This document shows, in pieces, positions 1 through 15,021 of a DNA stretch of 64,000 nucleotides; position 1 is the stretch's first letter; each line of letters opens with the position of its first letter. The notes below the pieces were generated by a model. The model saw only the letters and a program-made list of their open reading frames with translations, searched no databases and had not been told where the DNA came from. The stretch is from Rhynochetos jubatus. Taxonomy: Eukaryota > Chordata > Aves > Eurypygiformes > Rhynochetidae. A program made the translations under genes and the position numbers. The stretch is from assembly GCA_027574665.1 (NCBI GenBank), contig CM050654.1, forward strand, positions 41,607,722 to 41,671,721, given 5' to 3'.

Positions 1-2259
<2,259 letters not shown>

Positions 2260-2725
2260 TGAGGAAAGCACTGATAAGGTGCCTTCAGCTGGTGCTGGGC
2301 AGCGCTGCACCAGTTCAAGGTCTTTCGCAGCTTCTGATCCTGCCCCCGCGTTCCCACCTTTCTCACTCCAGGCAGTGGGGGGACACACAGCTCAGCCAGC
2401 CAACCCCAGCTGACCGAAGGGGGATTTGGTTCCCCAGCACGGCATGCTCGGGGCATACGCTGGGAGTGGGCCGGGGGCCATGGTTCATTTTGTTTGCTCA
2501 CTGGCTGGTGGGTCGGTTGGCTTTCTCAGTCACTCACAGGGCTCGCTCGGACTCTGCTGCGATCGCTCTCAGGACCTGGCCGTGTATCGGTCAGCAGGGG
2601 GTGAGCAACTGTGTAATTAGTTTAATTTTCCATCACTTTCATCTCATACTATTGTTAGGATTGTTAGGATTATTAGTATTGTCAACACTATTAGTCTCAA
2701 CAAGCCTACCTGGTGCTTTGTGAAG
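2260..2725 (+). mobile_element. Decayed avian endogenous-retrovirus LTR (solo, fragmentary)
   Basis: The stretch resembles the common avian ERV long terminal repeat: GACACACAGCTCAGCCAGCC near 2382, then CCAACCCCAGCTGACC near 2400, a purine-rich block, CTGGCTGGTGGGTCGG near 2502, then GTGAGCAACTGTGTAATTAG near 2601 and an AT-rich tract of repeated TTAG/ATTATT leading to ATTAGTCTCAACAAGCC, in the place of the usual polyadenylation region. No internal retroviral genes flank it. Borders are uncertain and the copy has many substitutions. It lies in the intron between the exons at 3790 and 1-117. Recognition is from memory and needs a repeat-library match. Confidence 0.55.
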
Positions 2726-3131
2726 ACCTGGGGTAACCTGGTGCTACTCCACTTTCTGATCAACAGAAACCCTTTCCCTTTTGTAATCTCTGATCCATCA
2801 CAAACTTCACTTGATGAAAAGAATCTGAATCTACCACGTTGAAGGGTATTTAAAATACAGCAAGATCTTATTTCCTCCCTGTGACGTGAAAACCCAACAA
2901 ATCGGTAACATCGAGCGTTGAAAAAAGTGTGGAATCAGCTCTCTGGGCTCCATAGTCTCACCCCAGGGTGCTGGAACTCTGGGGAGGCTGAAGTACCACA
3001 TCGTCATCGCTGATCAGATGGATGTGCTGCGCTCTCCTGCCTCCACTCGGCTCTTGGCTCCCTATTAATCTGCGATGGCTCAGCCCCGACTGTTCAAATC
3101 CGAGCTCTTGGCATGTGAAAAGATTCCCCTT
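2726..3131. other. CACNB4 intron between the LTR and a CR1 copy
   Basis: Nothing recognised beyond unique-looking sequence. Confidence 0.6.
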
Positions 3132-4372
<1,241 letters not shown>

Positions 4373-5822
4373 TTAAATCACGTCACTGAGAAAACGTACG
4401 TAACACACGGCAACCCCCTGCCCCGTCAGACTCATAAAATACCCCTAAAATACTTGTTTCTGAATGGTGAGTGGGTTTTACGTATCGCTGCTGGCATGAA
4501 AAATCTGCAGAATTTAGCAGGGAAATAACCTGGCCTTACCCATCAGGTGCACGAAGCCGGAGACAAAAATCCCACGAAAAACCTCTCTCCACTGGCAAAG
4601 AAGCCCCTCACTTCCTCACCGGCACCGTGAAATACAGCTCAGCTGTGGGCACTGTCCCCAGACCTCTCTGACACGGACAGCCTGTTTGAGAGCCTCAGCT
4701 GCCAGACTGTCAAGGGCTCGGTCACGTCAAACGTAACTACGGTGTTATAAAGCTGGGTCAGAATCGCTCCTCCCTGTAAACACAGCGCCATCGTGGAAGC
4801 ACTTCCCGCCCTGCCGCGGGTGCCACTCACGGAAAGCTTTGTTCTGGGCTCCAAGAGGGGAAAAAGGCACGTTATTAACGCACTCGACAGGGCAGCTCCG
4901 AAGCCATACGACAGGGAGTGACAGCAGCAGCAGAACGCGCCAGCCTGCAAGGCAGGAACGAGGTACAGCCGCGGCGAGATTCGGCGCCTGGCACAGGGGT
5001 TTAATCTTGCCCAGCAGAGGAGGAAAGGCAAAGGGAACGTTCACTCGTGCTGAATCTGCAGTACCAAGCCCCCTCTCCCCCACACCTCAAACGCACACTT
5101 GCGCCAGAAGCCTAGCAAGACCGGGACTGGACCCTAGACGTCACGGAGCATCCCTGCCGGAGGGGTGCACGCTCACTCGTACGAAGGGTGAAGTGCGTTT
5201 CCACGCTAGGAGGAAACTCCTACGAAGATCTCAAAATCCTAAAGCCTAGGTCTAACTTTCCAGGTAAACGTTGGACGGGGAACACGTGTCCCTTATTGCG
5301 CCACTTCCCAAGCAAACGGAATTTTTACTAATAAATCAATACGTCTGTCTGGTGAACGGTGGCTCCAGCCGCGCAGAATCCTGTGCTGCCCACTCGGCTA
5401 ACGCGTGTTCGGGTCGCTGGTGTGCTGCCGGCACAGGGGGGGTCTGCGTTTCACCCTCCCCGGCCCAACGTGGGAGACACACCGCAGTCGCTCCCTGCCC
5501 AGGTCCCGTGTCGCAGCACCCGGCTGGGCTGGCACAGGCGGCTGGAAAAGGCGGCGTACAGAGTCAGGGGGGAGACGCACATCGTCTGCACTGCAGCCCG
5601 ACCTTGTAACCCGCATATTTTGCACGGACCATACAAAAATGCTATCCAAAACAAGAGAACTTGGCAAGGGTCAGGATAACGCAGAGCTGCAGCAGGATCC
5701 GGCCCTGGTGCTGTGCTCAGCAGGAGGAATATACAGCAACGTCTGACCACTGCTAAGAGACAGCAGTTCTGGTCTGAAATAAGGGAACGGAGCAAAGCGC
5801 TGGGCTACGTGTGCTGCCTTGT

Positions 5823-5980
5823 GCTGTGGGTGCCCCATCCCTGGCAGTGCCCAAGGCCAGGCTGGATGAGGCTGGGAGCAACCTGGGCTATGGAAGGTGT
5901 CCCTGCCCATGGCAGGGGGTGGCACTGGGGGGGCTTTGAGGTCCCTGCCCACCCAAACCGGTCTGTGATTCTATGATTCC
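5823..5980 (+). mobile_element. CR1 LINE 3' end, short copy
   Basis: Begins at GTGGGTGCCCCATCCCTGGC and ends CTGTGATTCTATGATTC, the standard CR1 3' tail. Carries the derived tail bases GGGCTATGGAAGG and GGGTGGCACTGGG. Heavily 5'-truncated. Confidence 0.9.
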
Positions 5981-7596
5981 ATATAACCAGTGTAACAAGT
6001 AATTTCTAAGCCGTCACATTTCCAGCCCCAAACTGAAGACATATATATCTCTATACTTCTATCTCCACAGAGCTCCAAAATCTGCGACTCTACCCGTGTC
6101 CCCAAAGAGCCGTTTGGCAGCATTATGTCTTTTTTTTTCTTAAATGGATTTATCCCCTGCAGCACAGGGACACGTATTCTATGAAATCAATATTCTTCCT
6201 CTCCATGCAAACTTATTCCTAAATATTGATGTGAGCACGCATCCATTAGAATTCTCCTGGCAACGAAGCCCCGACGAGCATATGCTCTCCTCTCGTCACA
6301 TACTCCTAACTTGGCCGTAAGCGTGGTGCTGTCAGCAGGGAGGGCAGATTTCCTGTGTCAAGCCCAGGGTTCGCCTAACATGAGCAAACACCCAGCCAGG
6401 AGCTGATGAGACCAGAAAAATGCCTTCCCAGGAGCCGGCCGCCCCGCACTCTGCGCACCAAGGCGAGCTGGAAAGGGCAGCGTGCCCCTCCGCTGCGCCG
6501 ACACGCGCGGGGTCCTGAGCTGGAACCAGTCTGACAGCAGCAGGCTGAAAGCCAGCAGCAGCTGCTGGCAGCAGCACAAGCTTTTCCTAGCTCGGAAGCC
6601 AGACATGCTGCTCTTCCTTCTGCTTCCTTAGGGATGTAGCAGAGACCAGGGAACTCGCCAGGCACAGCGCCTGGCCACGCCGGCACCGAGGGCACCTCTT
6701 GGGATGCTCACGGGCTGCCAGGCCGTCCTCCCTCCCCATCCTGGGGGCTAGGTTAAAACCTCAGCTACCACAGGCATCACCGGAGGCATAGGAACGTTTC
6801 TCCCCCCACCAAATCCGGAGTGCGAAGCGTGCCAACTCATCCCACCCAAGCGGAATGGGCAGCAGGAACCGCCCCCCCCGCCCACCCCCATCTCTGGTCA
6901 GCAGCTGAAGGGGAAGTCTACCAGTGGGAGCCTGACAGCACTGAATATTCTCGTCCTAAAAATACAGCCAGTCCTGCCCACCAGAGCCAGCACGGCGCAA
7001 AGCAAAGAAGGAAAAAAAAAACCCAAAACCAAACAGAACCACAAAACCGGGCCAGGAGCTGCAAGGCCAGACCAGCTCCATGGCAGAGAAAACCAGCTTG
7101 TTTACTGCCCGCCAAGCACTCTGGATCCAAAATGCTTTGTAGCTGCCCATCGCCCCATTTTTTACCTGCAGACAACAAAGCTTCCACAGCAGCGGAAAGG
7201 AAGGAGGAAAAGCAATCACAAACCCCAGACGCTACATCAAAGGGCAGCAGAATAAATACAAGGAACACACTGCCGGGGGAACAGGCTTCTTCCCGAGACT
7301 GTAGTCCTACCTGGCATAATCCACTGCTACAGGAACACACCACGTCCTGGCATGCCTAAAGCTTGAGACAAAGGCACTGCCGCTGCCTGGAGAGCGGCAA
7401 ACGCTTCCTCGCCCTGTCATTTCCCCTTCGTTTCCTGTGGCCTGGAAGGTGTGCGGGAACAAGGCACAGGACACGCCGCCGGCAGGACAGAGCTCAGCTT
7501 CGCGCATGCAGGCGGGGTGCAGAAATCCTGTCTGGGGAAGCGGTGAGCAAGGAGGGTGCAGGCTCATGCCTAGGTATTGACTGAACGCCTCTGGAT

Positions 7597-8166
7597 ATGA
7601 GGACCCGGACAGGCTGGAGAGGTGGGACCGTGCTGAGCATGTGGAGTTCAGCCAGGCCAAGGGCAGGTCCTGCACAGGGGTCAGGGCAATCCCAGCACAA
7701 GGACAGGCTGGGTGGGGAATGGAACAAGAGCAGCCCTGAGGAGAAGGACTTGGGGGTGCTGGGGGCGAGGAGCTGAACATGAGCCGGCCGTGTGCGCTGG
7801 AGCCCAGAAACCAACCGGATCCTGGGCTGGATCCAGAGCAGCGTGGCCAGGGGGGCGAGGGAGGGGATTCTCCCCCTCTGCTCCGCTCTGGTGGAGTTTA
7901 AACGGAAGTTTAACAGGTTTAAATGGGAAGAGGGAGATTGAGATGGGCCATCAGGAAGGAATTCTTCCCGCAGAGGGTGGGGAGGCCCTGGGACAGGTTG
8001 CCCAGAGAAGCTGTGGGTGCCCCATCCCTGGCAGTGTCCAAGGCCAGGCTGGATGAGGCTGGGAGCAACCTGGGCTATGGAAGGTGTCCCTGTCCATGGC
8101 AGGGGGTGGCACTGGGTGGGCTTTGAGGCCCCTTCCCACCCAAACCAGCCTGTGAATACATGATTC
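7597..8166 (+). mobile_element. CR1 LINE, 3' segment with internal deletion
   Basis: Starts in the region before the 3' UTR (GACAGGCTGGAGAGGTGGGAC), runs to CCCCCTCTGCTCCGCTCTGG near 7892, then jumps to GGTTTAAATGGGAAGAGGG near 7915 and on to the tail. Compared with the copy at 55166-55738, about 270 bp between these points is missing. The junction contains three GTTTAA motifs in a row. It belongs to the derived-tail group. Confidence 0.9.
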
Positions 8167-9000
8167 CGTGTAGCTCTGTAAGGGAACAGAACTAGATACC
8201 CCTGCTGGAGGCACAGTTTCCCATAGTGGCTTTTAATGGCTTGAGCACTGACTTATTGTCCAAACAAAGTAGTCAACCAAAGCAGCTGACCCTGCAAGGC
8301 TACCCCAGGCTGCTGCTCAACGCTAATCACTGCCTGCACGCCCAACGATACGGACTGGTACAATCACATCCGCCCGCTCCCTCTCTTGGAAGCGATGCCA
8401 AACAGCAAGTGGCTTATCTGAAAGATGCAGCCCCAGGACGGTGACTCACGTGATGCTGAACTGCAGCATCACACCGAAAACAAGGCAGGATTCTGCAAAG
8501 AGCAGCAGGCCGGACAGAAAAAGCAGCGCAAGGTCAGCAATGCAAACTGGATTTCCACAACGGGAGTGTAAGCATGGGCTGGGAACGCGCGTGTGCCCGC
8601 GTTCGGTCGGAGTGGAAGGGCAAGGAAGATGCTTTGCTTTTCTCAGCTCACCCACTGCCCCGCACCGAGCAAGATGGCACAGTCGCTTTGGGTATGCACG
8701 TTACCCCTGCACGTCACCTCACCGGCTCCCCGGTCCCCTCGTGCTCCGGCTCACAGCACCCTCGGCTGCTTGCACCGGCCAAGACGCACTTGTAGTTACA
8801 TGGGACTCCGGGCAGCAGCGACTTCTGCTCACAAGATGGGACTCAGAATCCGAGTCAGGCCTCCGGGAACTACAACAGTCCATAAATTAAAGATAACCCT
8901 TGCTGTCCTCACTGCTCCAGCCTCTGACAGTTTTTAAAAGCGTGCACAGCCAAAAGCATTACTTCCTGCATTCAATTTTTGACTGAAGAGCCAAACACTG

Positions 9001-9150
9001 ATCGACATCGACGGAATACTGCGCGACAAGCCAAGGCGAACACACGCCTGTGCAGCGCCACCTGCAACGACGCTCTGGACCGACAGTCGTACTTGTTACG
9101 GTACAGAAGACGTGCCGATACCAAACCCTACGACGCGTCCATGCTCTTGT
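9001..9150. other. CpG-dense pocket in the large intron
   Basis: About 18 CpG in 150 bp at only moderate GC, which is above random expectation. No exon recognised. Confidence 0.6.
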
Positions 9151-9611
9151 CACAGCTGGGAAAGTGTATCTGACTGCCTGACCACACAACGACAACCAAA
9201 TCATGTCAGTGGTCTTCGGGAAGCGAGGGGAGACCACCACCAACGTACACCAAAACGTCATCAGAGACTCTTTAATTTCTTTATTTTCACACTGCCTATG
9301 GCAGGGAGCTGACAATTTGGGGCGTATCATGTTTAAACGCAATATTCAAGGACCAACTATCGTGCCGTTACCCAGCCTTGACCCCACAACCCCCTGGGAG
9401 ACAGAGGAACGTGGTGACGTGGGAGCACATGCCGTGGGTTCAAGCGCCCACCGCGTCCGGCAGTTTGGAGGAAACAGGCTTTGCCAGACAACTGTGTTAT
9501 TCGTTTCTTACTTCACAGCCTGTTCACTCTGGGCTTCTGTGAATTCACTTTTCCGGTATTTTGTTACTTATTTTCTCCCTCATTCCTTTTCCTCTCATCA
9601 CTCAGTGTAAC

Positions 9612-9704
9612 TGAATCATAGAATGGGTCGGAAGGGACCCCAAAGACCATCCAGTTCCAACCCCCGCCATGGGCAGGGACACCCTCCACTAGCCCAGGGA
9701 GCTC
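9612..9704 (-). mobile_element. CR1 LINE 3' tail fragment
   Basis: ATCATAGAATGGGTCGGAAG opens the fragment on the plus strand, followed by CCATGGGCAGGGACACC. Divergent from the other copies, so probably an older insertion. Confidence 0.8.
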
Positions 9705-10334
9705 AACTTGGCTTTGATAAAACACTGATGTTTGAAGCAATCCCCCAGACGGGAGGAAAAGAGCAAAGCAGAAGGAACAGCGGGTCTGTTTGTTCAGCAG
9801 CTACTAAACAACGGTAAATCACCAGTCCCTCCTGCTCGCTGACCCGTCTGACCCTGGAGGCTGCTGAAAAGACACGTGCCGAGGTGGCTGGATGACTGGA
9901 AAGGGTAACAATATTCCTAGTGAATTCCCAGCCTGTTTAGGGAGGAAAAGTTCACATGCATCCTCTTCCTGGACACTACAAAGGACATCCAGCCAGGTCC
10001 AGCCTTCCTGCCTGCTGAGGGGAAGAGCAGAAGAAAACACCCACCTTTAGCCATCGGGGATTCAGGAAGGGAGAAAATAAAGTGAGGATGCAAATCATTT
10101 TTCCCCCAACTGCCATAAATAAGCCGATCTGAACTGCTCTCCATCCAGCCGTAACTTGGCTCCATCCACAGCCCGTGCAATTAAAGCATCAATCCATTAG
10201 GAGCTTCAGTAAGGCAGCTGACACGCAGCCTCCTTTGAAAGGATTTAGGGTGCTGCCGGGCCCCTCCCAACCCAGAAAGCATTTCTGAAAGCGTACCCAG
10301 CCCCGAGAGAAAGCTTCTGCCTCATCCATTAAGC

Positions 10335-10635
10335 AAGACAACAGGGCAGCGCCGTCTCATCATAGGCATCCGTCTCCCGCCGACGGATAGCTGCGGGCAC
10401 TCGGAGCGCATCTCTACCCAGGAACAAGCCGACGGGGAGCACGCACGGCCATCGCTGCGCCTAATAACGCACAGCCGCCGCTGAAGGGGAAAGGCCCGGT
10501 ATCTGCGCTCATACGCGCACGCTGTTTGCAGCCCAGAGCACGAGAAACGTCTCCGCAGTGACAGAGCTGGCGCGGAGAGTCCACCGCGCTGTACAACGGC
10601 CAAGGAGCAGCACTGGCAGCACGCCTCCAGGCGGC
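10335..10635. promoter_or_regulatory. Small intronic CpG island
   Basis: About 31 CpG in roughly 300 bp by hand count, with a clear fall on either side. No coding exon or repeat is recognised. It could be an enhancer or internal promoter, or a region kept unmethylated in the germ line. The function is not shown by the sequence. Confidence 0.6.
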
Positions 10636-11032
10636 CCGTTATTTCGAATGGTTTGCTGGGGCTGGAGTCATGTCAGAGCCAGGGACAGAATGGGTACATC
10701 AGGGTCACACTCCTGTCCCCTCCCGTCCTCCCCCCCTCTCCTTCCTTACAGTTCCTCCCGCTACAGGAATCCCACCTGGCACCTTGGAGCATCCCTGCGG
10801 GTTTTTGGATGCTCAAGGCAGTTTCACCTCCTGCAAGAGACAGTATGTCAAGGTCCAAAGATCCTGAAGGTGCTGTCCTGAGGAACAGGGAGGTTACAGC
10901 CGGCCAAAGAGCGGAGCCAGGGGCTGCTCCAACCGCTCAGGACCCCAGGAAAAGTTTTCCAGCAGACGCTGAAGTGTGTGAGCACGCGCAGAGCACGAGG
11001 GAGGTTTACGAGAGCCGTATTCACCATCCTCG

Positions 11033-11575
11033 AGGGGGGGATTCTGCCCCTCTGCTCTGTGGAGACCCCCCTGCAGTTCAGCCTCCAGCTCGGGGCCCCC
11101 AACAGCAGGAGGACACGGAGCTGTTGGAGCGAGGCCAGAGGAGGCCACGGAGATGCTGCGAGGGCTGGAGCCCCTCTGCCATGGGGCCAGGCTGGGGGAG
11201 TTGGGGGGTTCAGCCTGGAGAAGGGAAGGCTCCGGGGAGACCTCAGAGCCCCTTCCAGTGCCTGGGGGGTGCAAGAAAGCTGGGGGGGCTTTTCCCAAGG
11301 GCAGGGAGTGACAGGACAAGGGGTGACGGGTTTAAACTGAAATCAGGAGATTGAGATGGGCCATCAGGAAGGAATTCTTCCCGCAGAGGGTGGGGGGCAC
11401 TGGGACAGGTTCCCAGAGAAGCTGTGGGTGCCCCATCCCTGGCAGTGTCCAAGGCCAGGCTGGATGAGGCTTGGAGCACCCTGGGCTATGGAAGGTGTCC
11501 CTGCCCATGGCAGGGGGTGGCACTGGATGGGTTTTAAGGTCCCTTCCCACCCAAACCGTGCTGTGATTCTATGAA
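11033..11575 (+). mobile_element. CR1 LINE, 3' segment (derived subfamily, sister to copies at 14.6 and 19.2 kb)
   Basis: Runs from GATTCTGCCCCTCTGCTCTG to TGTGATTCTATGAATTTG. It has the derived tail and also three extra shared variants: TTTAAACTGAAATCAGGAGA, CAGGTTCCCAGAGAAGC and GGCTTGGAGCACCCTGG. The long plus-strand open frame here is a by-product of this GC-rich repeat. Confidence 0.92.
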
Positions 11576-14500
11576 TTTGTTCCACATTGACTCTGCTCCG
11601 CTACGCTGACACTGAACCGCAGAATCGGAACCGCAGAGGCTGGGAGGAACTGCAGACTCCTACGTACCCTGAAGGAGCGGGACAGCACATGGATCTGGCT
11701 TCCCGCGGTGCTTTTGTGGCCGGGTTTTTAACAAACTACGTTACCAAGGAGCAAAGCATCAAGGGCAGACTTCAGGGTGCAATCTTGCTGTGTCCTTTAA
11801 CATCCAGCTCATCCCAATGGCCTTATATAAAGCTGGACACTAACCTACAGATCTCTCCCCCACCTCCAACTCCCACAAAAGCAGGGAAGTACCACATTTA
11901 GGACTGGAGTTGTTACAGCAGTGCCAGGAAACGCTGAGCTTGCATGACAGAAACTGAAATGTCATTTCTCGGCTAAAACTTGGAATCGTGGCGAGACTGG
12001 CTTCTACTAGCGACTTTGGCTGGACTAAATACACCCTGTCACACACCTTGAAATTGTTAGGATCTTTGCAAGAATCAGAAAGCATTTCTTGCCACTGAAT
12101 AGAGCCATTCACGATTAACTGGGCACTTCAGCTTGTGGTTCCTCCAGCTGCTGAAACCTCTGGTCGGAGACTGGCACGTGAGGCGGGATGCTCCTGGAAG
12201 GGGCTGGCAGGGTGCTAGGGTGCTTCATGTTACCGCTCAGGCTCGGCTGCCGCAGAAGGGGCTGCTCCCACTTTGCTTACTTCCCAAGACATTCAGTCTT
12301 AGGCTGAACCAAAGATGACAGCAGAGGAACCTTTGCTCTTTTTTACTACCAGAACAGCATATGCAGCTAAGCTCAATTCTCCCCCGCCGGAGAGGTGGCT
12401 CTTTCTATTTGCCATCTATTGCAAGGTTCAAGCAACTCAAGATTTGTTTGTTGTTATTAATACTATGATTAGATTTCCTTTACTGCTTCGTCACTTCTTT
12501 TCCACTGCAGTCATTGCTGTCTTCGTTCCTGCACTTTAAAAAGAATAATAAACCCCCATATACTCATTCATGCTCCTACCTTAACGAGCAACAGCCTGCT
12601 CTAGACTTCAGTGTGATCTGGGACATCAGCACTGCTCAGAAACGTTAGATACAACCTAAATCCTATTTAATTGCCAACCACAGAGGTGTCTTCACACTCT
12701 GATGGCGGCAGAAGCCAAAAACCGAAGCAGCTACCCGGAGGAAGACTGCTTTCGTTAGCAGGAAGGTTACATCACCCGCCTTCCACACAAGATGAGTTCA
12801 TCGAGAACGGGAGCCTCAACTTCAAAAAAGAATGAGCGTTCTCACTGCTCAGCAACTCTCAGCGAGAATCGAGGCCAAGGCGCATCGCACACGGGGCTGT
12901 AAACCTCCTTGACAAGTTCCCAGAAACCTGACAAAGTTCTTGACAAAGCAAAAGGAGAACGAGCAGGCGCAGGGCTGGCTGCGGGGCCATATGCTGCCGT
13001 ACGCCGCGTGCGTCCCAGGCGTGACGCGCTGGGGTTTTCATTTAAACGGAAGAACTACTCGCTCTGGACGCGGTTCGCTGCAAGACCCAACGTAAGTCCT
13101 GCGTCTCACTGGTCCACGCGTATCGCGCAGCCCCTCTGCACACCATCAGGCTCTACGCAGGCTAGTCAGAGTACCAGTACCGTTCCCGCTGCCTGAAAAC
13201 GCAGGTTTAACTCACAGAGGTCACTACTCTCAGCACACCAGGAAGGCAGGTGCTGTAGAGGATAAGTACTAACATATTTTCACATGAGAACAGGAATAAA
13301 ACCTGCAGACTTTAAAAAACCCTCACCTTTTGAGTAACAGGGCCGCTACTGTTGACCACCTTTGGTGCTCACCGGTCTGGGCACTCAGGGCAGGCAGCTA
13401 AATTTAATTACCAGGCAGGTGATGTAATTAAGAGGCAAATACAAAGCAGTGGGTGTCTCTTCATTTGGCACGAAAACGGTCCTGTGCCGCAAGCAAAGTC
13501 GGGGCCAGAAAAATCTGTGCGTGTGCTGCAAGAACAACCCAAGGAAAATACTGCGGAGCGGTCCTACACCAAGCACCGGAGGGAGGGCTGGGGGGAGCTG
13601 AAGGCAGGAGGAGCAGCCCTGTGTACTAACAACACCAAAGGGGTTATTCCCATGTGTAAAGGCTTTGTAGATTGAGGCACAGAGGTGACACTGGAAGCAC
13701 AGCCCCTATTTTGCTTTTGATAGCCTCTAGAATGATTAATATCCCCCAGAATGACCAAAATCTGCTACAGCCGCGGGAATGTTAAATAACGAGGTCCAGT
13801 AGAGCTGCAGGAAAGCATTTCAGTGGGACTTTTTCACAGATTCCCATCCAAGAGACAATGGGAATGTGCCACTGGAGGTCCAAAGAGGACAGGGTTCCGT
13901 TCCGAACCAAACCATTTTCTTGCCGAATAACTGACAAACACACAAGCCAGCTGCGTAACCATTTTGCACGGACTTGTGATTTCACACTGAAATGCTCCGC
14001 AATTATTTCCTTCTACACGTTCCGTAAACTCATTTAAGCCAAGTCATTAGGTGTCTCAGCAATTTGGAAATTACTAGGTGCTTAGAACATGTTTTTCCAT
14101 GGTGAATACTAATTATTAGAAAACTGGGCGATTGTTCTAACATTTCACGATCTCTTTTCCCCCTGAGTTTCAAATCTCGCAGTCACAGCTCCTTCCCAAG
14201 CTGCCTGCAGTTTGGCACAGATTGTGTTTTTACATCCAAGAAACGAGGCTTAAAAAAAAATGACTAGTAATATATACCTTTACCGCCAAAACACTTCACC
14301 TTCTTCCGCGACGGTCAAAGGAACACGCGAGACGCGCGAGATGCTGCCCGACGTGCGTTACGGGTGTGCAGGAGCACAGCGTTACACATGGAAAAGGTCT
14401 ACAGTTTGAAGATCTGTGCAGACCAAAAAAGAAGCCCAAGGACGGTGTCACTGAACGTGTTTGTTGTTCTGAGCTTTTCCTTTTCACCTTCTGACAGATG

Positions 14501-14633
14501 TAATTTCTTAGGCTATAAATAACTGTAAACTCAACTGTTGTTTAGCCTTTGCCGGAGCCTCAAATGCTATCGGCTAAGACAAAGCTTCGATGTTTTTGCA
14601 GCAAAAAGGAACAGCATAAATGACTTCTACAGA
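11576..14633. other. Large CACNB4 intron, repeat-free stretch
   Basis: No repeats or exons recognised. Mixed AT-rich sequence with a CpG-bearing patch around 12.95-13.15 kb. Confidence 0.55.
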
Positions 14634-15021
14634 GGCTGGGAGAGTTGGGGGGTTCAGCCCGGAGAAGGGAAGGCTCCGGGGAGACCTCAGAGCCCCTTCC
14701 AGTGCCTGGGGGGCTACAAGAAAGCTGGGGGGGACTTTTTCCAAGGGCAGAGAGTGACAGGACAAGGGGTGACGGGTTTAAACTGAAATCAGGAGACTGA
14801 GATGGGCCATCAGGAAGGAATTCTTCCTGGAGAGGGTGGGGGGCACTGGGACAGGTTCCCAGAGAAGCTGTGGGTGCCCCATCCCTGGGAGTGCCCAAGG
14901 CCAGGCTGGATGAGGCTTGGAGCACCCTGGGCTATGGAAGGTGTCCCTGCCCGTGGCAGGGGGTGGCACTGGGTGGGCTTTACAGTCCCTTCCCACCCAA
15001 ACCATCCTGTGATTCTGTGAT
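14634..15021 (+). mobile_element. CR1 LINE, 3' segment (derived subfamily)
   Basis: From GAGGCTGGGAGAGTTGGGGG to CCTGTGATTCTGTGATAC. It shares with the copy at 11033 the variants AACTGAAATCAGGAGA, GGTTCCCAGAGAAGC and GCTTGGAGCACCCTGGGC. Confidence 0.92.

Noticed and set aside
10653..11354. 233-codon plus-strand open frame
   Set aside because: The second half is CR1 3' UTR, which is non-coding in the element. The first half has no recognisable domain.
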